Positions 1 through 7,870 of a DNA stretch of 29,507 bases are shown in pieces (positions within the stretch are counted from its first letter, which is position 1; each line of letters opens with the position of its first letter). This DNA comes from Nitrosopolaris sp035691865 (GTDB lineage: Archaea; Thermoproteota; Nitrososphaeria; Nitrososphaerales; Nitrososphaeraceae). The stretch is from positions 1-29,507 of the forward strand of contig DASSIM010000071.1 in assembly GCA_035691865.1 (NCBI GenBank), read 5' to 3'. Position numbers and translations under genes: made by a program. The notes below the pieces were generated by a model that was not told where the DNA came from, searched no databases, and saw only the letters and a list, made by a program, of their open reading frames with translations.

Positions 1-296
1 CCATCCTGAGTTGCTGTACCCCAATGAATGTCAGCACCAATTACTCCAGTTATATTATGAACAGTCAATGTATAATGCATCGTTTGTTCGTCTGGACTCA
101 CTGTAAAGTTTGCGGTACCTGTTGCACCGGTATTTACTGGCGGAACTTCATCGTTGCCGGATAGTTTTGCAACAAACTGATTCTGTTGTTGGCCAAATGC
201 TGGACTTAACGTATTCGCAGCCAAACTTATTACCAAAAGCACCACTGCAAATCCTGCCATTGGAAGAATATGCGTGTCTTTTAGTTTTGTAACCAT
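1..296 (-). CDS. CHRD-domain exported protein (C-terminus cut by window edge)
   Basis: Reading from an ATG at 294-296 on the minus strand gives 98 residues, then the frame runs off the left edge. Residues about 11-36 form a hydrophobic segment ending in SPAFGQQQNQ, a signal peptide or membrane anchor typical of thaumarchaeal exported proteins. From residue about 40 the text FVAKLSGNDEVPPVNTGATG is the hallmark N-terminal strand of the CHRD fold, followed by the expected LTVHNITGVIGADIHWG stretch. CHRD domains occur in extracellular beta-sandwich proteins whose biochemical role is poorly known. Only the first part of the domain is present here. A TATA-like run (TATATA on the minus strand near 316-322) precedes the gene. 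Family call is firm; function is not known. Confidence 0.85.
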   Translation of the reverse strand, partial: MVTKLKDTHILPMAGFAVVLLVISLAANTLSPAFGQQQNQFVAKLSGNDEVPPVNTGATGTANFTVSPDEQTMHYTLTVHNITGVIGADIHWGTATQD

Positions 297-611
297 GCAA
301 GTGGTGACTTCGTTGTATATAGTAATATCATCAATCATTTTTCAGTTGCTTCCTTTCCTTCCTTCAAAATACCGGACCTTGTATCTTTCAAATAAAGGAT
401 CGTGTTCTTCAATGTTATTGTGATTGTCGTTAATTCGGTTTGTCTTTGTCTTTAAATTAACAATTTTCATCAAGCGATAGTCATTAAAGCGTCTATATAA
501 CTATGTATTATATACATACTAATGAAGTAATAACTTGTTGTTGACAAGCATGTCGACTGATAACTGCTATCTTATTTTTTTGAGGTATTAAGTATAAGTG
601 AAGATATGTAT
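297..611. other. Intergenic region, no gene seen
   Basis: This stretch separates the CHRD gene from the decayed VOC gene. It holds the AT-rich promoter of the CHRD gene (near 305-325). I see no ORF with protein-like composition on either strand, no tRNA-like fold and no strong hairpin. Confidence 0.5.
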
Positions 612-1033
612 ATGGCAACAATAGTGCATTTTGAAATTCCTTCAGACAATATTGAAAGATTAAACAAGTTCTATCATGAGCTTTTTTGATAGAAGATAGA
701 CAAATGGTCTGGAAGTGATTCAATATGGAATATTGGATGATAACTACTACAGACCACATAGGAAATGAAGCGTTACGTGGAGGGATGATGAAAAGGCAAA
801 ACCTACAGGAGGGTACCACCAATTTAGGTATAGACTCAATAGACGATTATTCATCCAAGTACAGCAATTAGCTGGTAAAAATAGTAGTTTCCGAACCTCC
901 AGTATCAGGGATGGGGTTCTTTGCAGTTTGTCTTGATACAGAGAATAACAGTTTTGCTATCTCGGAATCTGCTCCTAAGCAACGAGAACAGGCAGAAGAG
1001 CTTGGTATCACTGCAACCCAGTATCGGATGTAG
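612..1033 (+). pseudogene. Decayed VOC-family (glyoxalase/bleomycin-resistance-like) protein
   Basis: The ATG at 612 opens MATIVHFEIPSDNIERLNKFY, the usual start of a VOC beta-alpha-beta module, but the frame ends at a TGA at 687-689. A short piece reading KIDKWSG follows in another frame. From 725 the original frame family resumes as MEYWMITTTDHIGNEALRGG and MMKRQNLQEGTTN, is broken by an in-frame TAG after SSKYSN, and continues with VSGMGFFAVCLDTENNSFAI to a stop at 1031-1033. Together these pieces cover nearly a full single-domain VOC protein of about 125 residues in the correct order. At least two frameshifts and one nonsense codon make it a pseudogene. VOC proteins bind a metal and small substrates; the specific activity cannot be told. 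Confidence 0.85.
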
Positions 1034-1229
1034 AAATTGCAAGGACAACAAAAATAATTGGAAGCGCACACAGATATTTGCATATAGCAGTTCCTGAAGA
1101 TCTTTATCTTTACTGTCAAGTCGAGGTTAGAAGAATTACGGATTTTTTTACGTATTAGTATTAAGTAAATTAGATCTGCGCGCAACATTTTAGTGATTCC
1201 CAAAGATAACCTGGTTTCAAGTAGAGATT

Positions 1230-1829
1230 CTACACGAGTTCCTTGTACCGAAAGCAATAGATAGTATGATCATTTACCATTCCCACTGCCTGCATCAGAG
1301 AGTAACAAATAGTAGATCCTACAAATGTAAAGTCTTTTTTCTTCAGATCCTTGCTTAAATCATCAGATATTTCTGTTCTGGAAGGAACCTCTATCCAGCT
1401 TTTCCACCTATTATGTTGTGGTTTTCCACCAACGAAATTCCAAAGGTATGAGTCAAACCTACCAAATTCTTTCTGCACTTTTATGAAAGCTCTAGCATTT
1501 CTTACAGCAGACTGAATTTTCAGTCTATTTCTTATTATAGATGGATTGGTAAGTAATTCTCGAAGCCTTCTTGGATCATAATTGGCAACTACTTCTGCAT
1601 CAAAATTGTCAAATGCTTTTTTATATCCTTCTCTTTTCTTGAGTATTGTCGTCCAACTTAGACCTGCCTGTGCTGATTCAAGTAATAAGAATTCAAACAG
1701 CTTCTTATCATCATGAACTGGAACGCCCCATTCATTGTCATGGTATTTAATATCAATTGGACCGCTGTTAGCAGCCCATTCACAACGAACTTTCATTTGT
1801 TTACTGGCTCTGTGAGTAAATGCGGTCAT
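1230..1829 (-). CDS. tag: DNA-3-methyladenine glycosylase I
   Basis: Excises 3-methyladenine from alkylated DNA as the first step of base excision repair. The whole protein matches the TAG family: RCEWA near the N-terminus, YHDNEWGVPVHDDKKLFEFL, LLESAQAGLSWTTIL, the central RNRLKIQSAVRNARAF segment and FVGSTICYSLMQAVGMVNDH near the end. Counting from the internal Met at 1796, the four zinc ligands of the family are present: Cys5, His19, His177 and Cys181. The ORF as called is 199 residues, but TAG proteins normally begin only a few residues before the first zinc Cys, so the start at 1796 (188 aa) may be the true one. No clear ribosome binding site supports either start. Monocistronic, facing the pseudogene on the other strand. 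Confidence 0.93.
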   Translation of the reverse strand: MTAFTHRASKQMKVRCEWAANSGPIDIKYHDNEWGVPVHDDKKLFEFLLLESAQAGLSWTTILKKREGYKKAFDNFDAEVVANYDPRRLRELLTNPSIIRNRLKIQSAVRNARAFIKVQKEFGRFDSYLWNFVGGKPQHNRWKSWIEVPSRTEISDDLSKDLKKKDFTFVGSTICYSLMQAVGMVNDHTIYCFRYKELV

Positions 1830-1944
1830 ATTTAATTTGTATATGCTCGTATATGATTCTTATATGATGCTACCGAGTTTGTTTATCCAACGAAATGATA
1901 CCATATCTGAATAGCACCTACTAAGAGATAGTGACATAAGGCTA

Positions 1945-2190
1945 CTATGCTGGTTCTTCTATATTTTTGATTAATGTCACTGCGGATGTGATATTGCGTA
2001 TTCTCTTTATATCAAATCCAATAATTTGATTAAACCGTTCGATTGTATCTGCCTCAACCTTTACAATTATATCGTAAGGGCCAAAAGATATTCTATTCGC
2101 TTCAGCTACCTCTGATAATTCGGTCAATTTGCTTAATACTTCTTCATCAAGCCCTGCGTTACAAGTGATTAGTAGATATGCTATTGGCAT
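1945..2190 (-). CDS. Stand-alone Lrp/AsnC ligand-binding (RAM) domain protein
   Basis: An 81-residue protein beginning MPIAYLLITCNAGLDEEVL and containing YDIIVKVEADTIERFNQII and a closing ITSAVTLIKN. This is the alpha-beta sandwich effector-binding half of Lrp/AsnC regulators without the helix-turn-helix. Such single-domain proteins are common in archaea, form oligomers that bind amino acids, and may modulate full-length Lrp proteins. The length fits the family. An overlapping upstream ORF on the same strand (2181-2528) shows no recognisable family. Confidence 0.88.
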   Translation of the reverse strand: MPIAYLLITCNAGLDEEVLSKLTELSEVAEANRISFGPYDIIVKVEADTIERFNQIIGFDIKRIRNITSAVTLIKNIEEPA

Positions 2191-2696
2191 ATCTTAATAC
2201 CAAAGTCTGCGGCTGGAGCTCTTCCTCCCAATCCCGGTGTTTTTGAAGTAAAATCTGGCATTGGCGATACATAAGTATAGTCGTAGAAGAAACAGGTTTG
2301 GTTCTTGCAGTTTTTACTCTTTTCTGAAGCTTTTCCATTATTCCTAAGCTCATCCTCTCTAAGATTTTGGGCATCTCCCTGTCTCTCTTTCCTTTTCCCT
2401 GAAGATATTGTTAATGGGATGCTCATAGTTTCCTCGTATTTAATACAAGATTTGTGATACATTCGACGACCAGCTGATCTTGATATACTATGAATCAGCC
2501 CATCTTGATATTTTAACGTTCCCGACACTACCTAGAATTGTTAGCAGTACATCTCTCGTGGAAACGGAAGATGTCACAATATTGTTAAGGGACATCTCTG
2601 TATGAGGTACTTCTGTATCTGTATTAGACCGAATTCGTGCCATAGCGGCTAAAACGTTAACAGATGGCATTCAGCTTGAGATGTCAAACGATGAAT
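2191..2696. other. Gene-poor stretch with unrecognised overlapping ORFs
   Basis: Three minus-strand ORFs overlap here in different frames (2159-2374, 2181-2528, 2488-2670). The 115-codon one (2181-2528) ends inside the start of the Lrp-like gene and contains charged text such as SGKRKERQGDAQNLRED and a proline/glycine-rich tail. None resembles a family I know, and their mutual overlap suggests a decayed gene or non-coding sequence. I do not call a gene here. Confidence 0.3.
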
Positions 2697-2813
2697 CTAA
2701 TTTATTGCATCAGAAATATTCCATGTGAGTCTTTCCATTATTCCAGGTGTTGCACCTTCTTCGAAAGTAATATGATTCGATAGTTCAGAAAACAATCTTA
2801 CCAATTCGTGCAT
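2697..2813 (-). CDS. Possible 38-aa helical small ORF
   Basis: A minus-strand ORF from ATG at 2811-2813 reads MHELVRLFSELSNHITFEEG and then a segment ending GIMERLTWNISDAIN before a TAG. Composition is protein-like and strongly helical. It starts about 40 nt after the stop of the membrane-protein gene at 2852-3190 on the same strand, so it could be its operon partner. The preceding bases read QICESADARIGKIV in another frame, so the ORF may instead be the tail of a frameshifted longer protein. Not recognised; weak call. Confidence 0.3.
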   Translation of the reverse strand: MHELVRLFSELSNHITFEEGATPGIMERLTWNISDAIN

Positions 2814-2851
2814 CAGCACTTTCACATATTTGCATTATGTTCTCTTTCTCT

Positions 2852-3190
2852 TTAACCAGAAGAATCTACAACATCCTCAATTATCTTTCTTCCATTTCTT
2901 TCTGAATAATAAAACCTAAGCCACAACATAATGCTAAAAAAGATCATCGAGACTACGTGTATTTCCAATCCAATATCGCCTTGTAAAGTGGAAAGTACAA
3001 TAATTCCATTATCCTGAAGAATACCAGCTATCTCTCCTAAGATCCAAATTATTATAAATACTGAAATTTGAAACTGAAAATTTCTGATATTCTTTGATCG
3101 CATTGCCAGCCATACAAATATACCCAAGCCACCAAAAGAAGTATTGATGTAATGCTGTTCATGAGGAGAAGTAAAGTACCAGGATTCCAT
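2852..3190 (-). CDS. Membrane protein, unknown function (second of an overlapping pair)
   Basis: 112 residues with an N-terminal MESWYFTSPHEQHYINTS segment rich in aromatics and His, then three hydrophobic helices (about 20-31, 42-60 and 74-94) and a charged cytoplasmic tail ending EDVVDSSG. I do not recognise the family. Its start lies 139 nt inside the preceding ORF (3052-3477) in another frame. Either the two are separate membrane subunits with a shortened upstream partner, or one longer gene was split by a frameshift near 3190. The downstream part is convincingly coding on its own. Confidence 0.6.
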   Translation of the reverse strand: MESWYFTSPHEQHYINTSFGGLGIFVWLAMRSKNIRNFQFQISVFIIIWILGEIAGILQDNGIIVLSTLQGDIGLEIHVVSMIFFSIMLWLRFYYSERNGRKIIEDVVDSSG

Positions 3191-3477
3191 ACTATAACCA
3201 TCATGTTTTTTACTTCTTTTGATTTGGCTATACCAGAATAAACGATCCCAAAGAATATCAATAAAGCAACAGAAAGCGGTTCAAAGACTCCTTCTGCTAA
3301 TAAATTAAACCCAAAAAATCCGATTACGTGAAAAGCGCCATGCGCTAGTATAAAAACCGTAAGTATTAGTGTTAGTTTCCGTAAATTGTCTTTCAATTTT
3401 GTAGTAAGATAAATTGGAACCACAGCAGCAAGAAAAATAGCAATTGCACTGATAAAATGTAGTTGGGATTCTAACAT
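3052..3477 (-). CDS. Membrane protein, unknown function (first of an overlapping pair)
   Basis: Opens MLESQLHFISAIAIFLAAVV and has four hydrophobic helices: about residues 8-25, 34-52, 53-80 and, in the last third, an extra one (97-125). Short charged loops (TKLKDNLRKL, AKSKEVKN) and two His residues in HGAFHVIGFFGF are visible. The first ~94 residues look like a complete three-helix protein. The part after AKSKEVKNMMV overlaps the downstream gene in a different frame, so it may be read-through caused by a lost stop codon or a frameshift. No known family is recognised. The ATG at 3475-3477 has no clear ribosome binding site. Confidence 0.6.
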   Translation of the reverse strand: MLESQLHFISAIAIFLAAVVPIYLTTKLKDNLRKLTLILTVFILAHGAFHVIGFFGFNLLAEGVFEPLSVALLIFFGIVYSGIAKSKEVKNMMVIVWNPGTLLLLMNSITSILLLVAWVYLYGWQCDQRISEIFSFKFQYL

Positions 3478-3967
3478 TTCGTCAGATTATACAAACAATA
3501 CCCAAATCTATGACCGCTATATATTACATCCATCATCCGTTAACAATATATCTTATATTAATGTCTTAATAAAGGAGGATATGAATTCCACTTGGTGGAT
3601 TCCATTTGTGGAACGCACAAGTGGTGTTCGTCTCTAGTATACAATGATAATACGGGCATAATAACACAATGAAATCAGTTGCTTAATAGTATGACTACGT
3701 TGCAAATCTTGCACCCATTCTCGATAGTGGTGCATCTTAATTGGACAATGTTCATAAAGACTCAGGAAGAGAAAAGATTCGAAAAAGATATCAATGTTCA
3801 TAATCAATAATCAATCAGATCCCCTTCTTTTAGAAGTTTCGCGGCGATTGAAATATCGCACCCGTCAATCAGAGTTATCTTCACGTATCTGAATATTCCA
3901 ACTAAAAAACCTGACCCACTGAACGTGACAAAATATTCGGTCATAGTACGAGTTGCCTCTATATCAT
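3478..3967. other. 490-nt intergenic region with an SD-led short ORF
   Basis: Contains a strong Shine-Dalgarno-like AAAGGAGG (3571-3578) two bases before an 18-codon ORF (ATG 3581, TAG at 3638), encoding MNSTWWIPFVERTSGVRL. The same bases hold an imperfect direct repeat (ATTCCACTTGGTGG then ATTCCATTTGTGG) and a nested inverted repeat (CCACTTG 3588-3594 with CAAGTGG 3618-3624, enclosing TTCCA/TGGAA). A 39-codon ORF at 3691-3810 has no recognisable features. No other gene is seen. Confidence 0.35.
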
Positions 3968-5134
3968 TCAATAGCCAGTGAATTCTTCAACCTTTAGTCT
4001 TTCTTTTGGAATATGTAAATCATCCTGTAATAGGTTTTGCATTGCTTTTAGCATTCCAGGAGGACCACAGATATAGAATACTGAATTATCTAGTTCGCTT
4101 GTAGTCAAATACTTAGTTAGCATGGCTTTGTTTATGATTCCTCGTTCCCCTTTCCAACCGCTCGAAGATGGTGCTTGTTCATGTTCTTCTGTTGTAATAG
4201 TGTAAATGATCTTTAAATTGTTGTTTGTCTTTAAGCATTCATCAAATTCATTTTTGTACAGAATATTAGTCTGATCTCTATTAGAATCAAACATATTTAT
4301 CTTTACAGGCAACCGCTCATCTGTAGCATACTTGATCATACTTCTAAACGGGGTGACCCCAATTCCTCCTGATAGAAATACTGCAGGTTTCGAATAATCA
4401 TCGTGCAACACAAATTTTCCCTCTGGTCCTCTTACCTTGACTTTAGCTCGTTCTTCTAATGACGAAAGTCTATTTTTGTAAGGTGTATCTCTAATACGAG
4501 TACTAAACATAATAAAGTCCTCGGTTGGAGAGGAAGCAATAGTAAAATGCCTAATTGGTCCCTTGGGATCATTGCTAACTCCACCTATATCGAAAAATGC
4601 GAATTGTCCTGCTTTATAATACAAGTAAGTATTATCGTTATTTGGTCCTCCATGTTGCTCATTTTGTCTGCTAAACTTGAACGACATAATATCGGTGCCC
4701 TCAAACTTTTGTTTCTCTAGTAAAGTAAGCTCATATACAGCAGAGGTTCCTTTTTGTCTACTGATCGCCTCTGATGGATTCTCATGATGCATTAGTTGTC
4801 CATGTGCTTGCCTAACTAGTATGTCATTATTTTCCACTTTTACTTCATAAACTGATTGTGGTGTATCTGCAGGAGGATTTCTGACCGCTCCTGTCCTTAC
4901 GTCGAATTTGGAGCCATGCCAAGGACATTCTACTTCGTAGCCCTCAAGGGTACCTTCTTCTAGAGGACCACCTTCATGTGAGCAAACTGCATCTATTGCG
5001 TATACTTTGCCTTTAACCATCGATAACACTACGGGCTTTCCACCAGATTCAACTTTCAGAAGACCACCCTCTTGCAAATCTCGTTTGTTTGCTACTTTTT
5101 TATATTCTTCTCCCTCTTTTGCCACTATATCCAC
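3968..5134 (-). CDS. Rieske [2Fe-2S] ferredoxin - FAD/NAD(P) ferredoxin reductase fusion
   Basis: A 388-residue electron-transfer fusion. Residues about 10-110 are a Rieske-type ferredoxin with all four cluster ligands: Cys51 and His53 in CSHEGGPLEEG, Cys70 and His73 in CPWHGSKFD. After a linker (about 110-130), residues 130-388 form a ferredoxin-NADP reductase module. It carries the FAD-binding motif RHFTIASSP (Arg195, with His-Phe-Thr where RxYS is usual), the nucleotide-binding GGIGVTP (256-262), and ICGPPGML (CGPP 356-359), with an aromatic C-terminus (FTGY). It likely passes electrons from NAD(P)H via FAD to the Rieske centre or an oxygenase partner; none is encoded nearby. Translation starts at GTG (5132-5134). 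Monocistronic, divergent from the TPP enzyme. Confidence 0.9.
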   Translation of the reverse strand: MDIVAKEGEEYKKVANKRDLQEGGLLKVESGGKPVVLSMVKGKVYAIDAVCSHEGGPLEEGTLEGYEVECPWHGSKFDVRTGAVRNPPADTPQSVYEVKVENNDILVRQAHGQLMHHENPSEAISRQKGTSAVYELTLLEKQKFEGTDIMSFKFSRQNEQHGGPNNDNTYLYYKAGQFAFFDIGGVSNDPKGPIRHFTIASSPTEDFIMFSTRIRDTPYKNRLSSLEERAKVKVRGPEGKFVLHDDYSKPAVFLSGGIGVTPFRSMIKYATDERLPVKINMFDSNRDQTNILYKNEFDECLKTNNNLKIIYTITTEEHEQAPSSSGWKGERGIINKAMLTKYLTTSELDNSVFYICGPPGMLKAMQNLLQDDLHIPKERLKVEEFTGY

Positions 5135-5328
5135 TTTCGATTAATACCACAAACGATGTTATTAATCCACTGTTTTTCTCCAAGGAACCAATTAGTACTT
5201 GCGCATCACAAACTGCAAATCTAGTAATTTAACCTAACATTATCATATAGCACTAGCATCAGCTGCTATCGTTTATACTAACAATAGTTAATATCTCCAA
5301 TTCATCATAATACAAGGAGAAAAAAGTA

Positions 5329-5397
5329 ATGTCTAAAGTCGTAAATAATCAGGGAAACCAAGGACGTGGACCGTTTGCTTCCAATGAAAACATCTGA
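5329..5397 (+). CDS. Short leader-like ORF overlapping the TPP-enzyme start
   Basis: A Shine-Dalgarno-like AAGGAGA (5314-5320) is followed, at good spacing, by an ATG at 5329 that opens a 22-codon ORF (MSKVVNNQGNQGRGPFASNENI) ending at TGA 5395-5397. It overlaps the start of the TPP enzyme in another frame. The enzyme's own candidate starts lack such a signal. It could be a translationally coupled leader, or the original N-terminus displaced by a frameshift. No function is implied. Confidence 0.35.
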   Translation: MSKVVNNQGNQGRGPFASNENI

Positions 5398-7051
5398 TCT
5401 CTTTCTTAGGTGTCTTGAAGCAGAAGGAGTCGAATATATTTTTGGGTTACCTGGCGAGGAAAACGCTGACCTTATGATATCATTGCTAGATTCAAGCATC
5501 AAATTCATTTTGACAAGACATGAACAATCTGCTGCCTTCATGGCGGATGTTTATGGTAGGCTGACAGGGAAAGTTGGTGTATGTCTTTCCACGCTGGGTC
5601 CTGGAGCCACCAATCTGACAACTGGAATAGCTAATGCAAACATGGATAGATCCAGAGTACTGGCAATTACTGGACAGACTGATTCGCATATGCTACACAA
5701 GGAATCGCACCAAAATATGGATGTGATAACTATGTTCAAACCAATAACAAAATGGAACCAGTCAATTCGTAATGCAGACAATATTCCTGAGATTGTAAGA
5801 AGAGCGTTTAAAATAGCACAAGAGGAAAAGGCCGGAGCAACCCATATCGAATTACCACAGGATGTGGCAAAACAGGAGTCCAGGATAAGGCCTATCGAAA
5901 AACCATCAGAAGTTCTTCGTTCCCAGCCCAACGAGTCGCTTATAGAAAAAGCAGTGAGATTAATTCTTGAAGCTGAAAAACCGTTAGTCTTGGTGGGCAA
6001 TGGTTGTATTCGAGGGAACGCGAGCTTTCATGTAAGAAGATTCGTTGAGAAAACTGGAATATGCTCTATGAACACCTTCATGGCAAAGGGTGTCATCTCT
6101 GATAGATCGGAAAGACATCTTCAAACAGTTGGTATCAAAGCTGCGGATCATGCGCTAATAGCCATGAAGGAAGCGGACCTGGTCATAGCAATAGGTTATG
6201 ACTTGGTAGAATACAGTCCAAGATTTTGGAACGGCGATATCACTAAAAAAATTATTCACATGGATTTTACGCCAGCGGAGGTGGACACGTATTATCCACC
6301 GACTGTCGAGATTGCAGCAGATATAGAATTGACGATAAATGCTATATTAACCGAGTTAGAAAAAGAAAAAAATCAAAATCCTAATCTAAAATGCTTCCCA
6401 TGTCATGATGTCCCGGCTACTTTCAAGAGAATTAAAAAAGAGCTTTTAGAGCGAGTCCTGAGATATGCAAATGATCCGAGTTATCCCATCAAGCCTGAAA
6501 AACTATTACTGGATGTTAGAAGATCATTAGATGACAGGGACATTCTAATTTCTGACGTAGGTGCTCACAAGCTGTGGATTGCAAAGACCTACTATACATA
6601 CGATCCGAATACATGTCTCATATCGAATGGATTTGCTTCGATGGGATTTGCACTTCCCGGCGCAATAGCGGCACAGCTTGCATTTCCTGAGAGAAAGGTT
6701 GTTGCGATGTGTGGAGATGGAGGTTTTCTAATGAACGTTCAAGAGATTGAGACAGCTGTTCGCCTCAAATTGCCTGTAATAATTGTGATCTGGTGTGATA
6801 AGGAATTCGGAGTGATTGCCCTAAAGCAAATTGATGAGTTTGGCAAGAAAGCTTTCACAGAATTTAACAATCCTGATTTTGTAAAGCTGGCAAGCAGCTT
6901 CGGAGCTATCGGTTATGCAGTAAAATCAACAGTGGAATTTCCAGATATCCTGGAGCAAGCCAAGATGTCAAAGGATATCCCTGTCATCATTTCTATAGAT
7001 ATTGATTATTCCAGAAACAAAATATTACTTGACGACAATTTTCTAGACTAA
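5366..7051 (+). CDS. Acetolactate synthase large-subunit-like TPP enzyme
   Basis: A 561-residue thiamine-diphosphate enzyme, likely joining two pyruvates to acetolactate. Seen in order: the PYR domain with EYIFGLPGEENADL and RHEQSAAFMADVYGRLTG (catalytic Glu53), LSTLGPGATNLTTGIANA and ITGQ; a central domain (about 190-350); then the PP domain with SNGFASMGFALPGA and the Mg/TPP motif GDGGFLMN starting at 450. At the end of that motif the usual Asn-Asn pair is replaced by WCDKEFG (477-482), as in catabolic or ALS-like proteins. Family starts resemble MKTSDLFLRCLE, so the Met at 5384 is a likely alternative start. No small regulatory subunit is nearby, arguing against a canonical biosynthetic IlvB. 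The sequence looks bacterial in style, suggesting horizontal transfer (inference). Substrate uncertain. Confidence 0.85.
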   Translation: MDRLLPMKTSDLFLRCLEAEGVEYIFGLPGEENADLMISLLDSSIKFILTRHEQSAAFMADVYGRLTGKVGVCLSTLGPGATNLTTGIANANMDRSRVLAITGQTDSHMLHKESHQNMDVITMFKPITKWNQSIRNADNIPEIVRRAFKIAQEEKAGATHIELPQDVAKQESRIRPIEKPSEVLRSQPNESLIEKAVRLILEAEKPLVLVGNGCIRGNASFHVRRFVEKTGICSMNTFMAKGVISDRSERHLQTVGIKAADHALIAMKEADLVIAIGYDLVEYSPRFWNGDITKKIIHMDFTPAEVDTYYPPTVEIAADIELTINAILTELEKEKNQNPNLKCFPCHDVPATFKRIKKELLERVLRYANDPSYPIKPEKLLLDVRRSLDDRDILISDVGAHKLWIAKTYYTYDPNTCLISNGFASMGFALPGAIAAQLAFPERKVVAMCGDGGFLMNVQEIETAVRLKLPVIIVIWCDKEFGVIALKQIDEFGKKAFTEFNNPDFVKLASSFGAIGYAVKSTVEFPDILEQAKMSKDIPVIISIDIDYSRNKILLDDNFLD

Positions 7052-7215
7052 TTTTAGAAGATGTAGCAATTTTGTCGGATTTGAGTTCTACCTGACAGAC
7101 TTGAACAATAATCACAGACAACTTACGATCTTCTATATTTCTGCTTCTGTATGACTACCTGACTTATTCTATGCCGATACAACAAGAACAAAAGGCTGAA
7201 TGTAAAGTTCTAGGT

Positions 7216-7745
7216 TTAGATCCATGGAAAATGTTTATACTTATTGTAGTATTCAACTAATTCTCCTTCCAACAACATCTGTCGCATGAATTCTGGGACT
7301 TTTCTAGCGTGAAAAGTCTGGTATTTCAAGCGCGGGCAATCCAATGTAAAGGCATTCCTATGATAGATACGCGCAAAACTTTCAGCTATAACTGCCGAAA
7401 TTCCTGCATATTTTAACGCAACCGGAGCCTGTTCTCTACTAGATCCCCCTCCAAAGTTTCGGCTGCTATCACAATATCATCTTTGGAGATCTTCTTGTGA
7501 AAATCAGGGTCAAATCCGTACATAGCATACTTTGGATGAAAGTGCTCCCATTCTTCCAACAAAATTCTTTGAAGACGAAGATATGCAGTTTCGTTATCTC
7601 CTAATGCACCAAGATGAGTAAAAACACATGCTCCACATGTGGTATTGGTAAAAACTGTTCCTGATTCTAGATAAATTTCTACGTATCCTCGCGGATGAAC
7701 TCAAGGATCAGTTATTGGTACAACTAATTTAAAGAAACTCTTACA
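7216..7745 (-). pseudogene. Fused, decayed LeuC C-terminus + LeuD (aconitase-family) remnant
   Basis: On the minus strand, about 7730-7580 translates to LVVPITDP, a stop, then GYVEIYLESGTVFTNTTCGA and HLGALGDNETA. This is the C-terminal Fe-S-cysteine region of an isopropylmalate dehydratase/aconitase-type large subunit. It runs directly into small-subunit (swivel) text: YAMYGFDPDFHKKISKDD, then, after a single-base frameshift near 7456-7462, NFGGGSSREQAPVALKYAG, AVIAESFARIYHRNAF and a terminal ELVEYYNKYKHFPWI with TAA at 7216-7218. The iron-sulfur segment between LGDNETA and the small subunit is missing, so an internal deletion fused two formerly adjacent genes. Stop, frameshift and deletion make it non-functional. 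It sits next to an intact isocitrate dehydrogenase gene. Confidence 0.85.
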
Positions 7746-7830
7746 ATCCCAGAGGCGGGGTTGCAAATAGTGGTTCTCCATGAAGGTACCTCAGGTCCCT
7801 GGTTGTAAAATTGGAATAAATCTCTAAATA

Positions 7831-7840
7831 CATATAAATA
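7831..7840 (+). promoter_or_regulatory. TATA box of the isocitrate dehydrogenase gene
   Basis: CATATAAATA lies about 30 nt before the TTG start at 7871, in the position expected for a leaderless or near-leaderless archaeal transcript. Confidence 0.6.
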
Positions 7841-7870
7841 GAGAGGATTTTGCCCGTTAATTGATTTCAA

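Noticed and set aside
868..1257. 129-codon minus-strand ORF
   Set aside because: Overlaps the VOC pseudogene read on the plus strand, where homology is clear; the minus text has no family features.
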